Made by a program: the position numbers and the translations under genes
The notes under the pieces: generated by a model
Seen by the model: only the letters and a program-made list of their open reading frames with translations
The model's database searches: none
Told to the model about the DNA's origin: nothing
Assembly: GCA_900542395.1 (NCBI GenBank)
Contig: UQNM01000024.1
Location: 1 to 31,892, forward strand
DNA: 31,892 nt
From: an uncultured Eubacteriales bacterium
GTDB lineage: Bacteria > Bacillota > Clostridia > Christensenellales > Aristaeellaceae
Direction of reading: 5' to 3'
Shown here: piece by piece, positions 14,940 to 22,509 of the stretch
Numbering within the stretch: the first letter of the stretch is position 1
Layout of the letters: the number at the start of each line of letters is the position of its first letter

Positions 14940-16238
14940 TCAGACATATTTAGGTACGAGCAGTCGCGGCAGCCAGAGCACCAGATCGGGCAGAAGCACC
15001 ACGATGAAGTAAACGACGATGACCGCGCCCAGCATAATAAATAGATCCTTGAAGGTTTTTTGCGGTTCAATCTTGGCAATCTGACATCCAAGTAGCAGGC
15101 ACAAGCCGTAAGGCGGCGTGACCATACCCAGCGCGAGCACGAGACAGATAATCATACCGATATGCACGGGATGGAGTCCCAACGCAAGACCCGCCGGCAA
15201 AACAATGGGAACGAAAATTGCAATCGCCGGCGTCGCATCCATAAAGCAGCCCAGCACCATGAACAACATGGTGACAAATAGGATGTAGCCGATCTGACCC
15301 AGTTGCATCGCCTCCATCATTTGCTGTACATAGACGCTCGTGCGGAAATAGGAAACCAGATACCCAAACGAAGAAGCCGCGCCGATGCACAGTAGGCTAG
15401 TCGCCGTTCCCTTCGCGGTATCAATGAACAGCGGAATCAAATCCTTGAACGTCAGCGTTTTGGTGACAAACAGCGTGATGATTAGGCTATAAATCACCGC
15501 GATGACTGCGCTTTCTGTCGCCGTGCAGACACCGGAGAGCACGCCGCCGATGATGATCACCGGCATCAGCAATACAAGGAAGGACTCTTTCACCGCATGA
15601 AGGAAATCGTGGAAGGAGCGCTTCTCCTCACGCGGGTAATCGTAGATCAGCGCATAGACATAGCTGACCAACATCATCGCCAGTGCAAAGAGAATGCCCG
15701 GCAGGATACCCGCGATGAACAGCGCCTGAACGCTCGCGTTCGCCGTGGAAGCATAGATGATCATGATCAGGCTGGGCGGAATGATCTGTCCAAGCACCGA
15801 AGAAGTCGCCGTAACCGCAACGGAGAAGGACTTGGTGTAGCCCTTCTTGATCATCGACGGAATGAGCACCGTGCCGATACCAGAGGTGTCAGCAACGGCC
15901 GAACCGGAAACGCCGCCGAACAACAGGCTGACCAGCACGTTCACATGCGCCAGACCGCCGCGGATATGGCCCACCAGCGTCATCGCCAGCTCGATCAACT
16001 TATCCGTGATCTTGCCAGAATTCATAATGTTACCGCAGAGCAGGAAGAACGGGATGGCGGTCAGCACAAAGCTATCCACGCCGCCAAGGAACCGCTGAAT
16101 GAGCTGCCACGGAGGCAGACGGGTGAACAGCGTCAGCACGACCGTCGAAATGCCGAAGATCGAGAACGCAAGCGGAATGCCGAGCAGCATGAAGACGATC
16201 ATACCGCCCAGCAGAATGGCGATGGCAATGGGATTCAT
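14940..16238 (-). CDS. dctM: TRAP transporter large membrane subunit DctM
   Basis: A 432-aa very hydrophobic protein with about 12 membrane segments and the TRAP DctM pattern: an N-terminal GIPLAFSIFG, FGGVSGSAVADTSGIGT (about residues 107-123), a GQIIPPSLIMIIYA loop (about 150-163) and MDATPAIAIFVPI in the second half. DctM is the ion-coupled transport subunit of a tripartite ATP-independent periplasmic-type transporter, here with a binding protein acting outside a Gram-positive membrane. It overlaps dctQ by 4 bp and is the last gene of the operon. The substrate is unknown; an acid sugar or similar carboxylate is inferred from the neighbouring enolase-superfamily enzyme. Confidence 0.96.
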   Translation of the reverse strand: MNPIAIAILLGGMIVFMLLGIPLAFSIFGISTVVLTLFTRLPPWQLIQRFLGGVDSFVLTAIPFFLLCGNIMNSGKITDKLIELAMTLVGHIRGGLAHVNVLVSLLFGGVSGSAVADTSGIGTVLIPSMIKKGYTKSFSVAVTATSSVLGQIIPPSLIMIIYASTANASVQALFIAGILPGILFALAMMLVSYVYALIYDYPREEKRSFHDFLHAVKESFLVLLMPVIIIGGVLSGVCTATESAVIAVIYSLIITLFVTKTLTFKDLIPLFIDTAKGTATSLLCIGAASSFGYLVSYFRTSVYVQQMMEAMQLGQIGYILFVTMLFMVLGCFMDATPAIAIFVPIVLPAGLALGLHPVHIGMIICLVLALGMVTPPYGLCLLLGCQIAKIEPQKTFKDLFIMLGAVIVVYFIVVLLPDLVLWLPRLLVPKYV

Positions 16239-16717
16239 GCTTTTCCCTCCTCTTTCCAGCTGCGGATTTCGAGCACGAGCTGCTCAAGCCCGAAAACGAT
16301 CATGAAGAACGCCGAAATCGGGATGCTGACATACGTGCAGTTGGCGGGCAGCTGCAGGGTGACCATCGTCTTGCTAGCGCTACGGGAGACATAATCCACC
16401 CCGCCAATCAGCATGACTACGGCAATCGCCAGAATCGCAGCCAGAACGAAGATATTGCTGATATGTTTGGCCGTGCCCTTAAAGCGGTTGGTCAGCATAT
16501 CCAGCGAAAGGTGTGTGCGCTCACGAACAGCCAGCGCAGAGCCAACAAAAATCAGCCAGACAAAGGCGAGACGAACTACCTCTTCCGCCCAGGAACATGG
16601 AATTTTCAGAACAAAGCGACAAAAAACCTGCCAAAACGTGACCGAAACCAGAATTACAACAAATAGAAACAGCAACGCATGGCAGACCTTTTGAACGCCG
16701 TCAAACAGCTTCTTCAT
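16235..16717 (-). CDS. dctQ: TRAP transporter small membrane subunit DctQ
   Basis: A 160-aa protein with four hydrophobic segments (about residues 13-35, 48-65, 88-108 and 128-148), the size and topology of DctQ. FVWLIFVGSALAVRERTHLSLDML is abbreviated here as its key motif SALAVRERTHLSLD, a family signature. DctQ associates with DctM and helps dock the substrate-binding protein. The frame continues upstream to 16810, but GGAGG (six bases before) fixes the ATG at 16717. It is separated from dctP by 96 bp containing a hairpin and overlaps dctM by 4 bp. Confidence 0.94.
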   Translation of the reverse strand: MKKLFDGVQKVCHALLFLFVVILVSVTFWQVFCRFVLKIPCSWAEEVVRLAFVWLIFVGSALAVRERTHLSLDMLTNRFKGTAKHISNIFVLAAILAIAVVMLIGGVDYVSRSASKTMVTLQLPANCTYVSIPISAFFMIVFGLEQLVLEIRSWKEEGKA

Positions 16718-16766
16718 TTCAAACCTCCGGGCAGGCGATTCGCGCCGCCACTCAGCGTCAAGCTTG

Positions 16767-16802
16767 GAAAAATGGGGGAGGCGGCAGGCAGTACCACCTC
16801 CC
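16767..16802 (-). terminator. Intercistronic hairpin/attenuator between dctP and dctQ
   Basis: On the minus strand GGGAGGTGG (16802-16794) pairs with CCGCCTCCC (16784-16776) through nine pairs including one U-G. It is followed by CCATTTTTCC. The broken, short U-run suggests partial termination or 3'-end protection that would favour dctP over dctQM. Confidence 0.65.
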
Positions 16803-16813
16803 TCCAGCAAACC

Positions 16814-17797
16814 TTACAGCGCCTGAATCCGTTCGATCATCTCCGTCAAGCCGTTGGCTTTACCAAAGGAGGAGAAAACCTCGGCGGTCGCGTCGATGAT
16901 GGGCTGCTTGTCGATTTCGTAGAGAGATGCGCCGTATTCGTTGACCATCTGATCGCGTGCAACCTCACCCTGCTCCTTTTCATACTGTCGGGCAAGCACG
17001 GTCGCCTCGTCGATCGCCTTGAGCAGCGCAGCCTGCAGTTCCTCATCCATGCTGTTAAACACGTCGGCATTCATAAACAGCGGGCGCACGGTGATTTCGT
17101 GCTCGGTGAGGGTAATATAGGGCGCAGGCTCATAGAATTTTGCGGAGAGAATGGATGGAAATTCGTTTTCCATGCCGTCGCAGAGACCGGAGGCCAGCGC
17201 AGAATATGTCTCGCCGAAAGCAATGGTCACAGGCAGGCAGCCAACCGCCTCCCAGACGGAGAACTTCAGCTCAGAAGCCGCGAGGCGCAGTTTAAAGCCC
17301 TGAAGATCGTCAATGCTGAGTACCGGCGCTTTGACAGCCAGCACATTGCGGGTGGAACCGCCCCAGTAGGCCATGATCTTGACTGAGCCGGTCTTTTCCA
17401 GAATCAGGTTGGAGAAATCCTGGCCGATTTCGCCATCCAGAACCGCTTCCCAGTGCTCGTAATTGCGGAAAAGGAACGGCAGGGAGAACAGCTCCAGCTC
17501 CTTGGCGTAGGTGTTGCCCACCGTCGGATCGACGATGCACATATCCATTGTGCCATGCATCATGCTTTCAAACATCTCGTTCTCGTTGCCAAGCGTCGCG
17601 TTCGGGTAGTTGATAATTTCAATGCGGCCGTCAGAATACTCGTCCGCAAGGCGGATCATATCCTCTATCGCGCGGTTCCACGGGTGAGAATCCGCTTGAC
17701 TGTTGCCCAACATCAGCGTTATTTTTTGATCAGCGAGGGCGAGAGACGCGGCCAGCACAAGCGCGAGAGCCAGAATACAGACAATAGCTTTTTTCAT
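16814..17797 (-). CDS. dctP: TRAP transporter substrate-binding protein DctP
   Basis: A 327-aa exported solute-binding protein. Residues 1-22 are a signal peptide (MKKAIV, hydrophobic core, LALA), without a lipobox Cys. The mature sequence starts with the TRAP pattern ITLMLGNSQADSHPWNRAIEDM. The conserved GFKLRLA segment (about residues 166-172) contains the Arg that in DctP proteins pairs with the ligand carboxylate, consistent with an acidic substrate. The C-terminal helical ending (FGKANGLTEMIERIQ) is typical. AAAGGAG precedes the ATG. It follows the enolase-superfamily gene by 28 bp, so enzyme and transporter should be co-transcribed. The precise ligand cannot be read from sequence. Confidence 0.95.
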   Translation of the reverse strand: MKKAIVCILALALVLAASLALADQKITLMLGNSQADSHPWNRAIEDMIRLADEYSDGRIEIINYPNATLGNENEMFESMMHGTMDMCIVDPTVGNTYAKELELFSLPFLFRNYEHWEAVLDGEIGQDFSNLILEKTGSVKIMAYWGGSTRNVLAVKAPVLSIDDLQGFKLRLAASELKFSVWEAVGCLPVTIAFGETYSALASGLCDGMENEFPSILSAKFYEPAPYITLTEHEITVRPLFMNADVFNSMDEELQAALLKAIDEATVLARQYEKEQGEVARDQMVNEYGASLYEIDKQPIIDATAEVFSSFGKANGLTEMIERIQAL

Positions 17798-17825
17798 GGT
17801 GATTTTCTCCTTTTCCTGTGGTCGA

Positions 17826-18980
17826 TTAGTTGATTTGGAATTTGTCGAGGATCTTTCGATCTATTTCTACGCCGATTCCAGGCGTATCAGGAACTTTGAC
17901 AAAGCCATCGGTGAACTCGATTCCATCGCGAATTAAATCCAGACGGAACGGATGGCTAGACTGGTCGTACTCCAGCATCGGCTCGACCGGTGTAAGCGAG
18001 AGCGGTGCAGTCGGCAGGCTTGCGATATATTGCAGAGACGCGGCAAGGCCGACGCCCGAACCCCAGACATGCGGAATGACCATGGTGTTATATGCCTGCG
18101 CAATCGCCGCAATCTTTTTCAATTCGGTAAAACCACCGCTGGAGCAGAGATCTGGCTGGTAAATATCCAGCGCGCCCTTTTCCAGCCATAGCTTATAAGT
18201 CGCTTTGCCAAACAAGTTTTCGCCTGCCGCGATATACGAACCCGTCAGATTGCGGATGGCCGCGTAGCCGTTGATATCCTCCGGCGCAAGCAGCTCTTCA
18301 AAGAATTCAAGCTTTTCCTCCTCCAGCTCAAGGATGATCCGACGGGCAACCGCTTGGTTATACGCGCAGTTAAAATCAGCCATCAGGCGTATATTCGGAC
18401 CGACTGCTTTGCGCAACGCGCGGATATAGGCGATATCATTCTCCGGCCCAAAGCCGGTCTTGAGCTTCATACCCGTAAAGCCCTTGGCAATATACCCATC
18501 TGCCTCGCGAATAGCGTCCTCAGGATAGACACCGTTTTTCCGGCGATAAAAGCCGGTTGCATAAGCGCGAACCCGGTTACGAAAGTTGCCGCCGATAATC
18601 TTGCTGACCGGCTTGCCCAAATGTCGACCAATGCTGTCCCAAATCGCGATGTCTACGCCGCTGAGCGCATTAATCGCTGCGCCCTGCTGGCCGAAGGGGC
18701 GGGAGCGGTTGTAACATTCCTCCCAGAGCACTTCCACGTCGTAGATGTCGCGCCCCAAAAGGATAGGCTTGTAACAGTTTTCGATAAACGCAGCCGCAAT
18801 CTGCGGCGGCTGTTGGCCATGGCACATGCACTCGCCAAAGCCGCTTTCGCCGTCCTGCGTGATAACCTCGACGATAACGGAGCTTCGGCAGGTCACCCAG
18901 CCCTGAGAAAAACAGAATTGATCGTTTTCTCCGCCAAGCGGCGCCTGGATGACATGAACAATGACGTTCTGAATCTTCAT
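17826..18980 (-). CDS. Mandelate racemase/muconate-lactonizing family enzyme (acid-sugar dehydratase or racemase candidate)
   Basis: A 384-aa enolase-superfamily enzyme with an N-terminal capping domain (about residues 1-125) and a (beta/alpha)7-beta barrel. The mandelate racemase subgroup catalytic set is complete: Lys172-x-Lys174 (MKLKTG), metal ligands Asp202, Glu228 and Glu254, and an Asp277-His304 dyad. The spacings between Asp202, the two Glu and the dyad equal those I recall for Pseudomonas mandelate racemase (26, 26, 23 and 27). Members abstract the proton alpha to a carboxylate; most are acid-sugar dehydratases. A TRAP importer in the same operon fits uptake and dehydration of an aldonate or similar acid. 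GGGGAGGA lies six bases before the ATG at 18980; the frame is open further upstream. The exact substrate is unknown. Confidence 0.9.
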   Translation of the reverse strand: MKIQNVIVHVIQAPLGGENDQFCFSQGWVTCRSSVIVEVITQDGESGFGECMCHGQQPPQIAAAFIENCYKPILLGRDIYDVEVLWEECYNRSRPFGQQGAAINALSGVDIAIWDSIGRHLGKPVSKIIGGNFRNRVRAYATGFYRRKNGVYPEDAIREADGYIAKGFTGMKLKTGFGPENDIAYIRALRKAVGPNIRLMADFNCAYNQAVARRIILELEEEKLEFFEELLAPEDINGYAAIRNLTGSYIAAGENLFGKATYKLWLEKGALDIYQPDLCSSGGFTELKKIAAIAQAYNTMVIPHVWGSGVGLAASLQYIASLPTAPLSLTPVEPMLEYDQSSHPFRLDLIRDGIEFTDGFVKVPDTPGIGVEIDRKILDKFQIN

Positions 18981-19020
18981 GAACATTCCTCCCCACCCTG
19001 TAAATATATAACTCTTTTGA

Positions 19021-19040
19021 CTTATCGGATATCTGATAAG
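19021..19040. promoter_or_regulatory. Palindromic operator (site 1) upstream of the enolase-TRAP operon
   Basis: CTTATCGGATATCTGATAAG has the palindromic form CTTATC-N-GATATC-N-GATAAG. It lies 40 bp before the enolase-superfamily start and shares a 16-bp identical block with site 2 at the gntR promoter. A weak promoter (TTGCTA 19049-19044, 17 bp, GATAAG 19026-19021, minus strand) would be covered by it. The nearby GntR protein is the likely binder, which is inference. Confidence 0.75.
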
Positions 19041-19047
19041 TTGTAGC

Positions 19048-19075
19048 AAAAAGAAGAGGGCTCACTCTTCTTTTT
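19048..19075 (-). terminator. Terminator overlapping the end of the GntR gene
   Basis: On the minus strand AAAAAGAAGAG pairs with CTCTTCTTTTT (11 bp, 19075-19065 with 19058-19048), and the regulator's TGA stop falls at the loop. The T-run follows the stem. It would separate the regulator transcript from the catabolic operon. Confidence 0.75.
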
Positions 19076-19769
19076 CCAGAACCTGAACATGAGCGTTTTC
19101 TTCCGTCGCGCTCAGATGGCGCTTGATCGCCTCGCCCGCGCGAACACGGTCTTGCGCAACAATCGCTTCTAAAATGTCGCGGTGAAAATGGTATTTTCGC
19201 TCGATGACCTCTTCACCTTGAGAAGCTGCCTTGATAGTATCCGTCAGCAATGGTGTATACGCCTCAAAAATTGCGACGAGTACAGGATTACCGGAAGCGC
19301 GGATCATCGCCATGTGAAACGCGAAGTCGGACTGGATATAGGCCTCATCCATTTGCCCGGCCGCTTCCATCTCCTCCACAGCTCGACGCATCTGCTCAAT
19401 ATCCGCTCCCGTCGCGCGGAAAGCCGCGCGCTTGGCTGCTGAGGTTTCGATAATGTGACGAACCTCGATGATATCCTTGAGCGAGCAACCACCCATCACC
19501 ATCAGGTCGGAGAGGGACTGCGCCAAACTGTTTACGCCGTTATCGACGACTTTCACACCTTTGCCATGAATCCGCTGAACAAATCCGCGCACTTCCATAC
19601 TACGGACAGCCTCGCGCACCGTCGCCCGGCTGACTCCAAAGAGAGCGCTCATCTCGCCCTCGCTGGGTAGATACCCTTCTTCGTCATACCGACCAGCGAT
19701 AATCATGTTTTTGATTTCCTGCGTTGCCTGTTCGACCAGATTCAAATCCACCAGCTCTCTTTCACTCAC
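19062..19769 (-). CDS. GntR-family (FadR subfamily, FCD domain) transcriptional regulator
   Basis: A 235-aa regulator. The N-terminal winged helix-turn-helix (about residues 10-76) contains the GntR signature LPSEGEMSALFGVSRATVREA and a wing with HGKGVKV. The C-terminal helical FCD domain (about 95-225) has the His and Asp residues expected for metal/ligand binding (SDFAFHMAMIRASGN, HRDILEAI, KRHLSAT). FCD regulators usually bind organic acids or acid sugars and repress adjacent catabolic operons. It is divergent from nothing and lies just upstream of the enolase-TRAP operon on the same strand. The frame's first start is the GTG at 19769, but the best promoter would begin transcription near 19763, so the true start may be a later GTG (19751) or TTG (19745), or another promoter may be used. 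Autoregulation is likely. Confidence 0.92.
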   Translation of the reverse strand: MSERELVDLNLVEQATQEIKNMIIAGRYDEEGYLPSEGEMSALFGVSRATVREAVRSMEVRGFVQRIHGKGVKVVDNGVNSLAQSLSDLMVMGGCSLKDIIEVRHIIETSAAKRAAFRATGADIEQMRRAVEEMEAAGQMDEAYIQSDFAFHMAMIRASGNPVLVAIFEAYTPLLTDTIKAASQGEEVIERKYHFHRDILEAIVAQDRVRAGEAIKRHLSATEENAHVQVLEKEE

Positions 19770-19798
19770 AAGATATCACATATCTGATAAGTTGTCAA
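19770..19798 (-). promoter_or_regulatory. gntR promoter with overlapping operator (site 2)
   Basis: On the minus strand TTGACA (19798-19793), 17 bp, then TATCTT (19775-19770, 4/6). The spacer holds an imperfect palindrome (19772-19791), and ATATCTGATAAGTTGT at 19780-19795 is identical to 19029-19044 beside site 1. This implies binding of the same regulator and autorepression. Confidence 0.7.
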
Positions 19799-19818
19799 GC
19801 GAAATTTTCGGCGAAAAA

Positions 19819-19845
19819 CAAAAAATCGCCGATTTCGTTCGGCGA
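19819..19845 (-). terminator. Terminator of murA
   Basis: On the minus strand TCGCCGA (19845-19839) pairs with TCGGCGA (19832-19826), followed by TTTTTTG. It begins ten bases after the murA stop. Confidence 0.88.
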
Positions 19846-19854
19846 CTTCAAAGC

Positions 19855-21123
19855 TCATTCTCTCGTTCTGGAAATCTTCGCGCCGAGGCTGTTGAGCTTC
19901 TCTTCCAGATGCTCATAGCCGCGGTCGATGAAATGCGTGTTATAGATTTCGGTCGTGCCCTGCGCCATCAATCCGGCGATCACCAGCGCCGCGCCCGCGC
20001 GCAGGTCGGTGGCCTCGACGGCCGCGCCGTGCAACTGGGGCACGCCCTCGATCACGGCGGTCTGCTCATAGATGCGCACCCGCGCGCCCATGCGCTCCAT
20101 CTCCGACAGGTGGCGGAAGCGGGATTCGAAAATGTTTTCCACCACGGTCGATGTGCCCGTCGCAGTGCAGAGCAGCGCGCTCATGGGCTGCTGCAAATCG
20201 GTCGGGAAGCCGGGGTAGACCTGCGTTTTGAACGTCACCGCGCGGTGGTCGCCGATCGAACGGACGCGAATCGCGTCGTCCCGCTCCTCCACGCGCGCGC
20301 CCATCTCCAGCAGCTTGGCGGTCAGCGCCTCCATGTGCGTGGGGATGCAGCCGCAGATCGTCACATCGCCGTGCGTCGCGGCGGCGGCGATCATCAGCGT
20401 ACCCGTCTCGATCTGATCCGGAATGACGGCATACGGGCGGCGGCTTTGCAGCCGCTCCACGCCGCGAACGCGAATCACATCCGTGCCCGCGCCCTTGACG
20501 CGGCAGCCCATCGAGTTGAGGAAGTTCGCCAGATCGACGATGTGCGGCTCTTTGGCGGCGTTGTAGATCGTCGTCGTGCCGCTCGCGCGGGAGGCCGCCA
20601 GCATGACGTTGATCGTGCCGCCGACGGTGACCATATCCATGAACACATCCGAGCCGATCAGCCCGTCCGTCTGCGCCACGACGAGGCCGCGCGTCGTCTC
20701 CACCTTCGCGCCGAGCGCGCGCATGCCCTTGATGTGCTGGTCGATCGGCCTGCGCCCGATGTCGCATCCGCCCGGCAGGGGCACCTGCGCCCGGCCGAAG
20801 CGCGCCAGCAGCGCGCCGATGTAATACGACGACGCGCGCATCCGGCGGCAGAGCTCCAGCGGCACATCCGTGCGGTCGATGGTGCTGGAATCGACCTCCA
20901 TCACGCCCGTGTCGGGGTCCCAGTTGACCTTCGCGCCCAGATGGCGCAGCGTCTCCACCGAAACGTTGACGTCCTCGATGTTCGGCAGATTTTCGATCAC
21001 GCAGGGCGTTTCGCTGAGGATCGAGGCGGAAATCACCGCGACCGAAGTATTCTTGCCGCCGCTGACGCGCACGGTTCCCTCCAGCCGCTGCCCACCCGTG
21101 ATGAGCATTCTCTCTTCTGCCAT
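19855..21123 (-). CDS. murA: UDP-N-acetylglucosamine 1-carboxyvinyltransferase MurA
   Basis: A 422-aa enzyme of the EPSP-synthase fold that transfers enolpyruvate from phosphoenolpyruvate to UDP-GlcNAc, the first committed step of peptidoglycan synthesis, in the cytoplasm. Lys24-Asn25 in SGGKNTSV and the active-site loop PGGCDIGRRPIDQH with Cys120 are present. The Cys is the residue alkylated by fosfomycin, so sensitivity of the enzyme is expected. The catalytic Asp lies in FPTDLQQPM, and the late Arg in DLRAGAALV is conserved. The length is normal. AAGGAGG precedes the ATG, and the gene has its own promoter and terminator. Firmicutes often carry two murA paralogues; which one this is cannot be decided from one copy. 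Confidence 0.97.
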   Translation of the reverse strand: MAEERMLITGGQRLEGTVRVSGGKNTSVAVISASILSETPCVIENLPNIEDVNVSVETLRHLGAKVNWDPDTGVMEVDSSTIDRTDVPLELCRRMRASSYYIGALLARFGRAQVPLPGGCDIGRRPIDQHIKGMRALGAKVETTRGLVVAQTDGLIGSDVFMDMVTVGGTINVMLAASRASGTTTIYNAAKEPHIVDLANFLNSMGCRVKGAGTDVIRVRGVERLQSRRPYAVIPDQIETGTLMIAAAATHGDVTICGCIPTHMEALTAKLLEMGARVEERDDAIRVRSIGDHRAVTFKTQVYPGFPTDLQQPMSALLCTATGTSTVVENIFESRFRHLSEMERMGARVRIYEQTAVIEGVPQLHGAAVEATDLRAGAALVIAGLMAQGTTEIYNTHFIDRGYEHLEEKLNSLGAKISRTRE

Positions 21124-21176
21124 GATGATCCTCCTTATGATTGCCGGTCGCCCGGGGCTGTATCTTTAACCCCTAT

Positions 21177-21205
21177 ATTATACACGGATTGGCGCACTTT
21201 GGCAA
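21177..21205 (-). promoter_or_regulatory. Sigma-A promoter of murA
   Basis: On the minus strand TTGCCA (21205-21200), 17 bp, then perfect TATAAT (21182-21177). The leader is about 50 bases. Confidence 0.87.
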
Positions 21206-21232
21206 GTAAGGCGAAAAACGGCGCGCCGCGCT

Positions 21233-21688
21233 TTATTCGGACGCAAAAATCTCGTTTTGAATCCGCTCCCTCAGGTCTTTTTTCAGCGCGCCGAGCTGCT
21301 CCGTTTCATAGCGCTTTTCGCCGACGACGGCATATCTGCCCTCAAAGTGCAGCGCCGTCTCGCCCTCCGCCGTGACAAACGCGAGCGTCAGCCCGTCGTC
21401 GGCCACGCCGATGTTCGTCTCCGCGCCGAGCGACAGCGCGCAGCAGAGCGCGTGAATCTCGGCGATGGCGGCGCTGTCCGTAAAGACGAACCGCCCCGTG
21501 CCGCCCTCGGTATAGGTGGCTGCCTCGATCCGCTGAATATCGTCGTCCAAAAGCGCCCGGATGCTCTCCAGCTCCGGCCACGCGGTCTCCGCCGACGGCA
21601 GGGCGGCGGGCTTCTCATTTTCGGCCGTCGCAGCCCCGGCGGCAAGCGCGAGCAGCGCGGTCAGCAAAAGCACAGCGATTTTTTTCAT
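21233..21688 (-). CDS. Small secreted protein of unknown function, 151 aa
   Basis: No family was recognised. The N-terminus is a signal peptide (MKKIAVLLL, Ala-rich core, ATA at about residues 21-23), and there is no lipobox, so the product is probably released. The mature part of about 125 residues is acidic, with helices (SIRALLDDDIQRIEAATY) and several strands (GRFVFTD, LTLAFVTAEGETALHFEG), and ends in a helical KKDLRERIQNEI. The fold could resemble small secreted domains of Gram-positive bacteria, but I cannot name one. The ATG at 21688 is preferred over the GTG at 21697, which lies right against the AAAGGGA ribosome site. It has its own promoter. A weak GC hairpin with AAAAA on the plus strand (21214-21228) after its stop may terminate it before murA. 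Confidence 0.7.
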   Translation of the reverse strand: MKKIAVLLLTALLALAAGAATAENEKPAALPSAETAWPELESIRALLDDDIQRIEAATYTEGGTGRFVFTDSAAIAEIHALCCALSLGAETNIGVADDGLTLAFVTAEGETALHFEGRYAVVGEKRYETEQLGALKKDLRERIQNEIFASE

Positions 21689-21732
21689 GGAACGCACTCC
21701 CTTTCAGCCCAAAACATTCTTTTTCCATATTG

Positions 21733-21761
21733 AGTATAAACGATATCCGAAAATTCCGCAA
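21733..21761 (-). promoter_or_regulatory. Sigma-A promoter of the small secreted protein gene
   Basis: On the minus strand TTGCGG (21761-21756), 17 bp, then TATACT (21738-21733). The leader is about 40 bases. Confidence 0.75.
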
Positions 21762-21810
21762 GAAAAAAATCGTTCAGGGGCAAGGGGTTTCGCTTTTGAG
21801 ATGATTCGTG

Positions 21811-21816
21811 TATAAT
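21811..21816 (+). promoter_or_regulatory. -10 element for the GNAT-glycosyltransferase operon
   Basis: Perfect TATAAT at 21811-21816, 71 bp before the GNAT start, without a convincing -35 at 16-18 bp. It is the only promoter-like signal upstream of this six-gene operon and may need an activator. Confidence 0.45.
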
Positions 21817-21886
21817 AAGAAGAACCGGCTGCGCGCATCTCGCCGCGCCAACCCAAAACCGGCTTTAACGAAGGGAATCAAGCGAT

Positions 21887-22477
21887 ATGTTTACCCCGAA
21901 TGAATACGGCCTTTTCTCCATGCCGACGCTGGAAACCCCGCGCCTGACCCTGCGCCGCATGACCATGAAGGACGCGAAGGATGTTTTTGAATACAGCCGC
22001 GACGCGGATGTGGCGCGCCATGTGCTCTGGTCGGCGCAGAAGGACATCGGCGAGGCCAAGGATTATTGCCGCTACATGACCCGCCGCTACCGCGCCGACG
22101 AGCCGAGCAGCTGGGGCATCGTCGATAAGAAAACCGGCCGTCTGGTCGGCACCATCGGCTACATGAATTACGACATGGACAACGCCAGCGTGGAAATCGG
22201 CTATTCGCTGGCCAAGTGGATGTGGAACGGCGGCTACATGACCGAGGCGCTCCGGCGTGTGATTGATTACACGTTTGACGCGATGGATATCAACCGCATC
22301 GAGGCGCAGCACGAGCTGGACAACCCCGCCTCCGGCCGCGTCATGGAAAAATGCGGCATGCGCAGGGAGGGCGTTCTGCGCCAGCGGCTCTACAACAAGG
22401 GGAAATTCGTCGATGTGGCGCTTTACGCCATTCTCAAGGACGACGCGAGACCCGCGCGGCGCGCCCCCGTACGATGA
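21887..22477 (+). CDS. GNAT acetyltransferase, RimJ/RimL type
   Basis: A 196-aa acetyl-CoA-dependent N-acetyltransferase. The N-terminal LETPRLTLRRMTMKDA is typical of RimJ/RimL-like GNAT proteins. The acetyl-CoA region is around EIGYSLAKWMWNGGYMTEALR (key residues Gly-Tyr and the Trp-Gly-Gly-Tyr turn), followed by RIEAQHELDNPASGRVMEKCGM. The target amine (ribosomal protein, peptide or small molecule) is not predictable. The start is supported by AAGGGA ten bases upstream and by the TATAAT at 21811. It is the first gene of the unit, 32 bp ahead of the HAD phosphatase gene. Confidence 0.9.
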   Translation: MFTPNEYGLFSMPTLETPRLTLRRMTMKDAKDVFEYSRDADVARHVLWSAQKDIGEAKDYCRYMTRRYRADEPSSWGIVDKKTGRLVGTIGYMNYDMDNASVEIGYSLAKWMWNGGYMTEALRRVIDYTFDAMDINRIEAQHELDNPASGRVMEKCGMRREGVLRQRLYNKGKFVDVALYAILKDDARPARRAPVR

Positions 22478-22509
22478 GCGCCGCGCGCGCCATCAGAAAG
22501 GAACACGAT

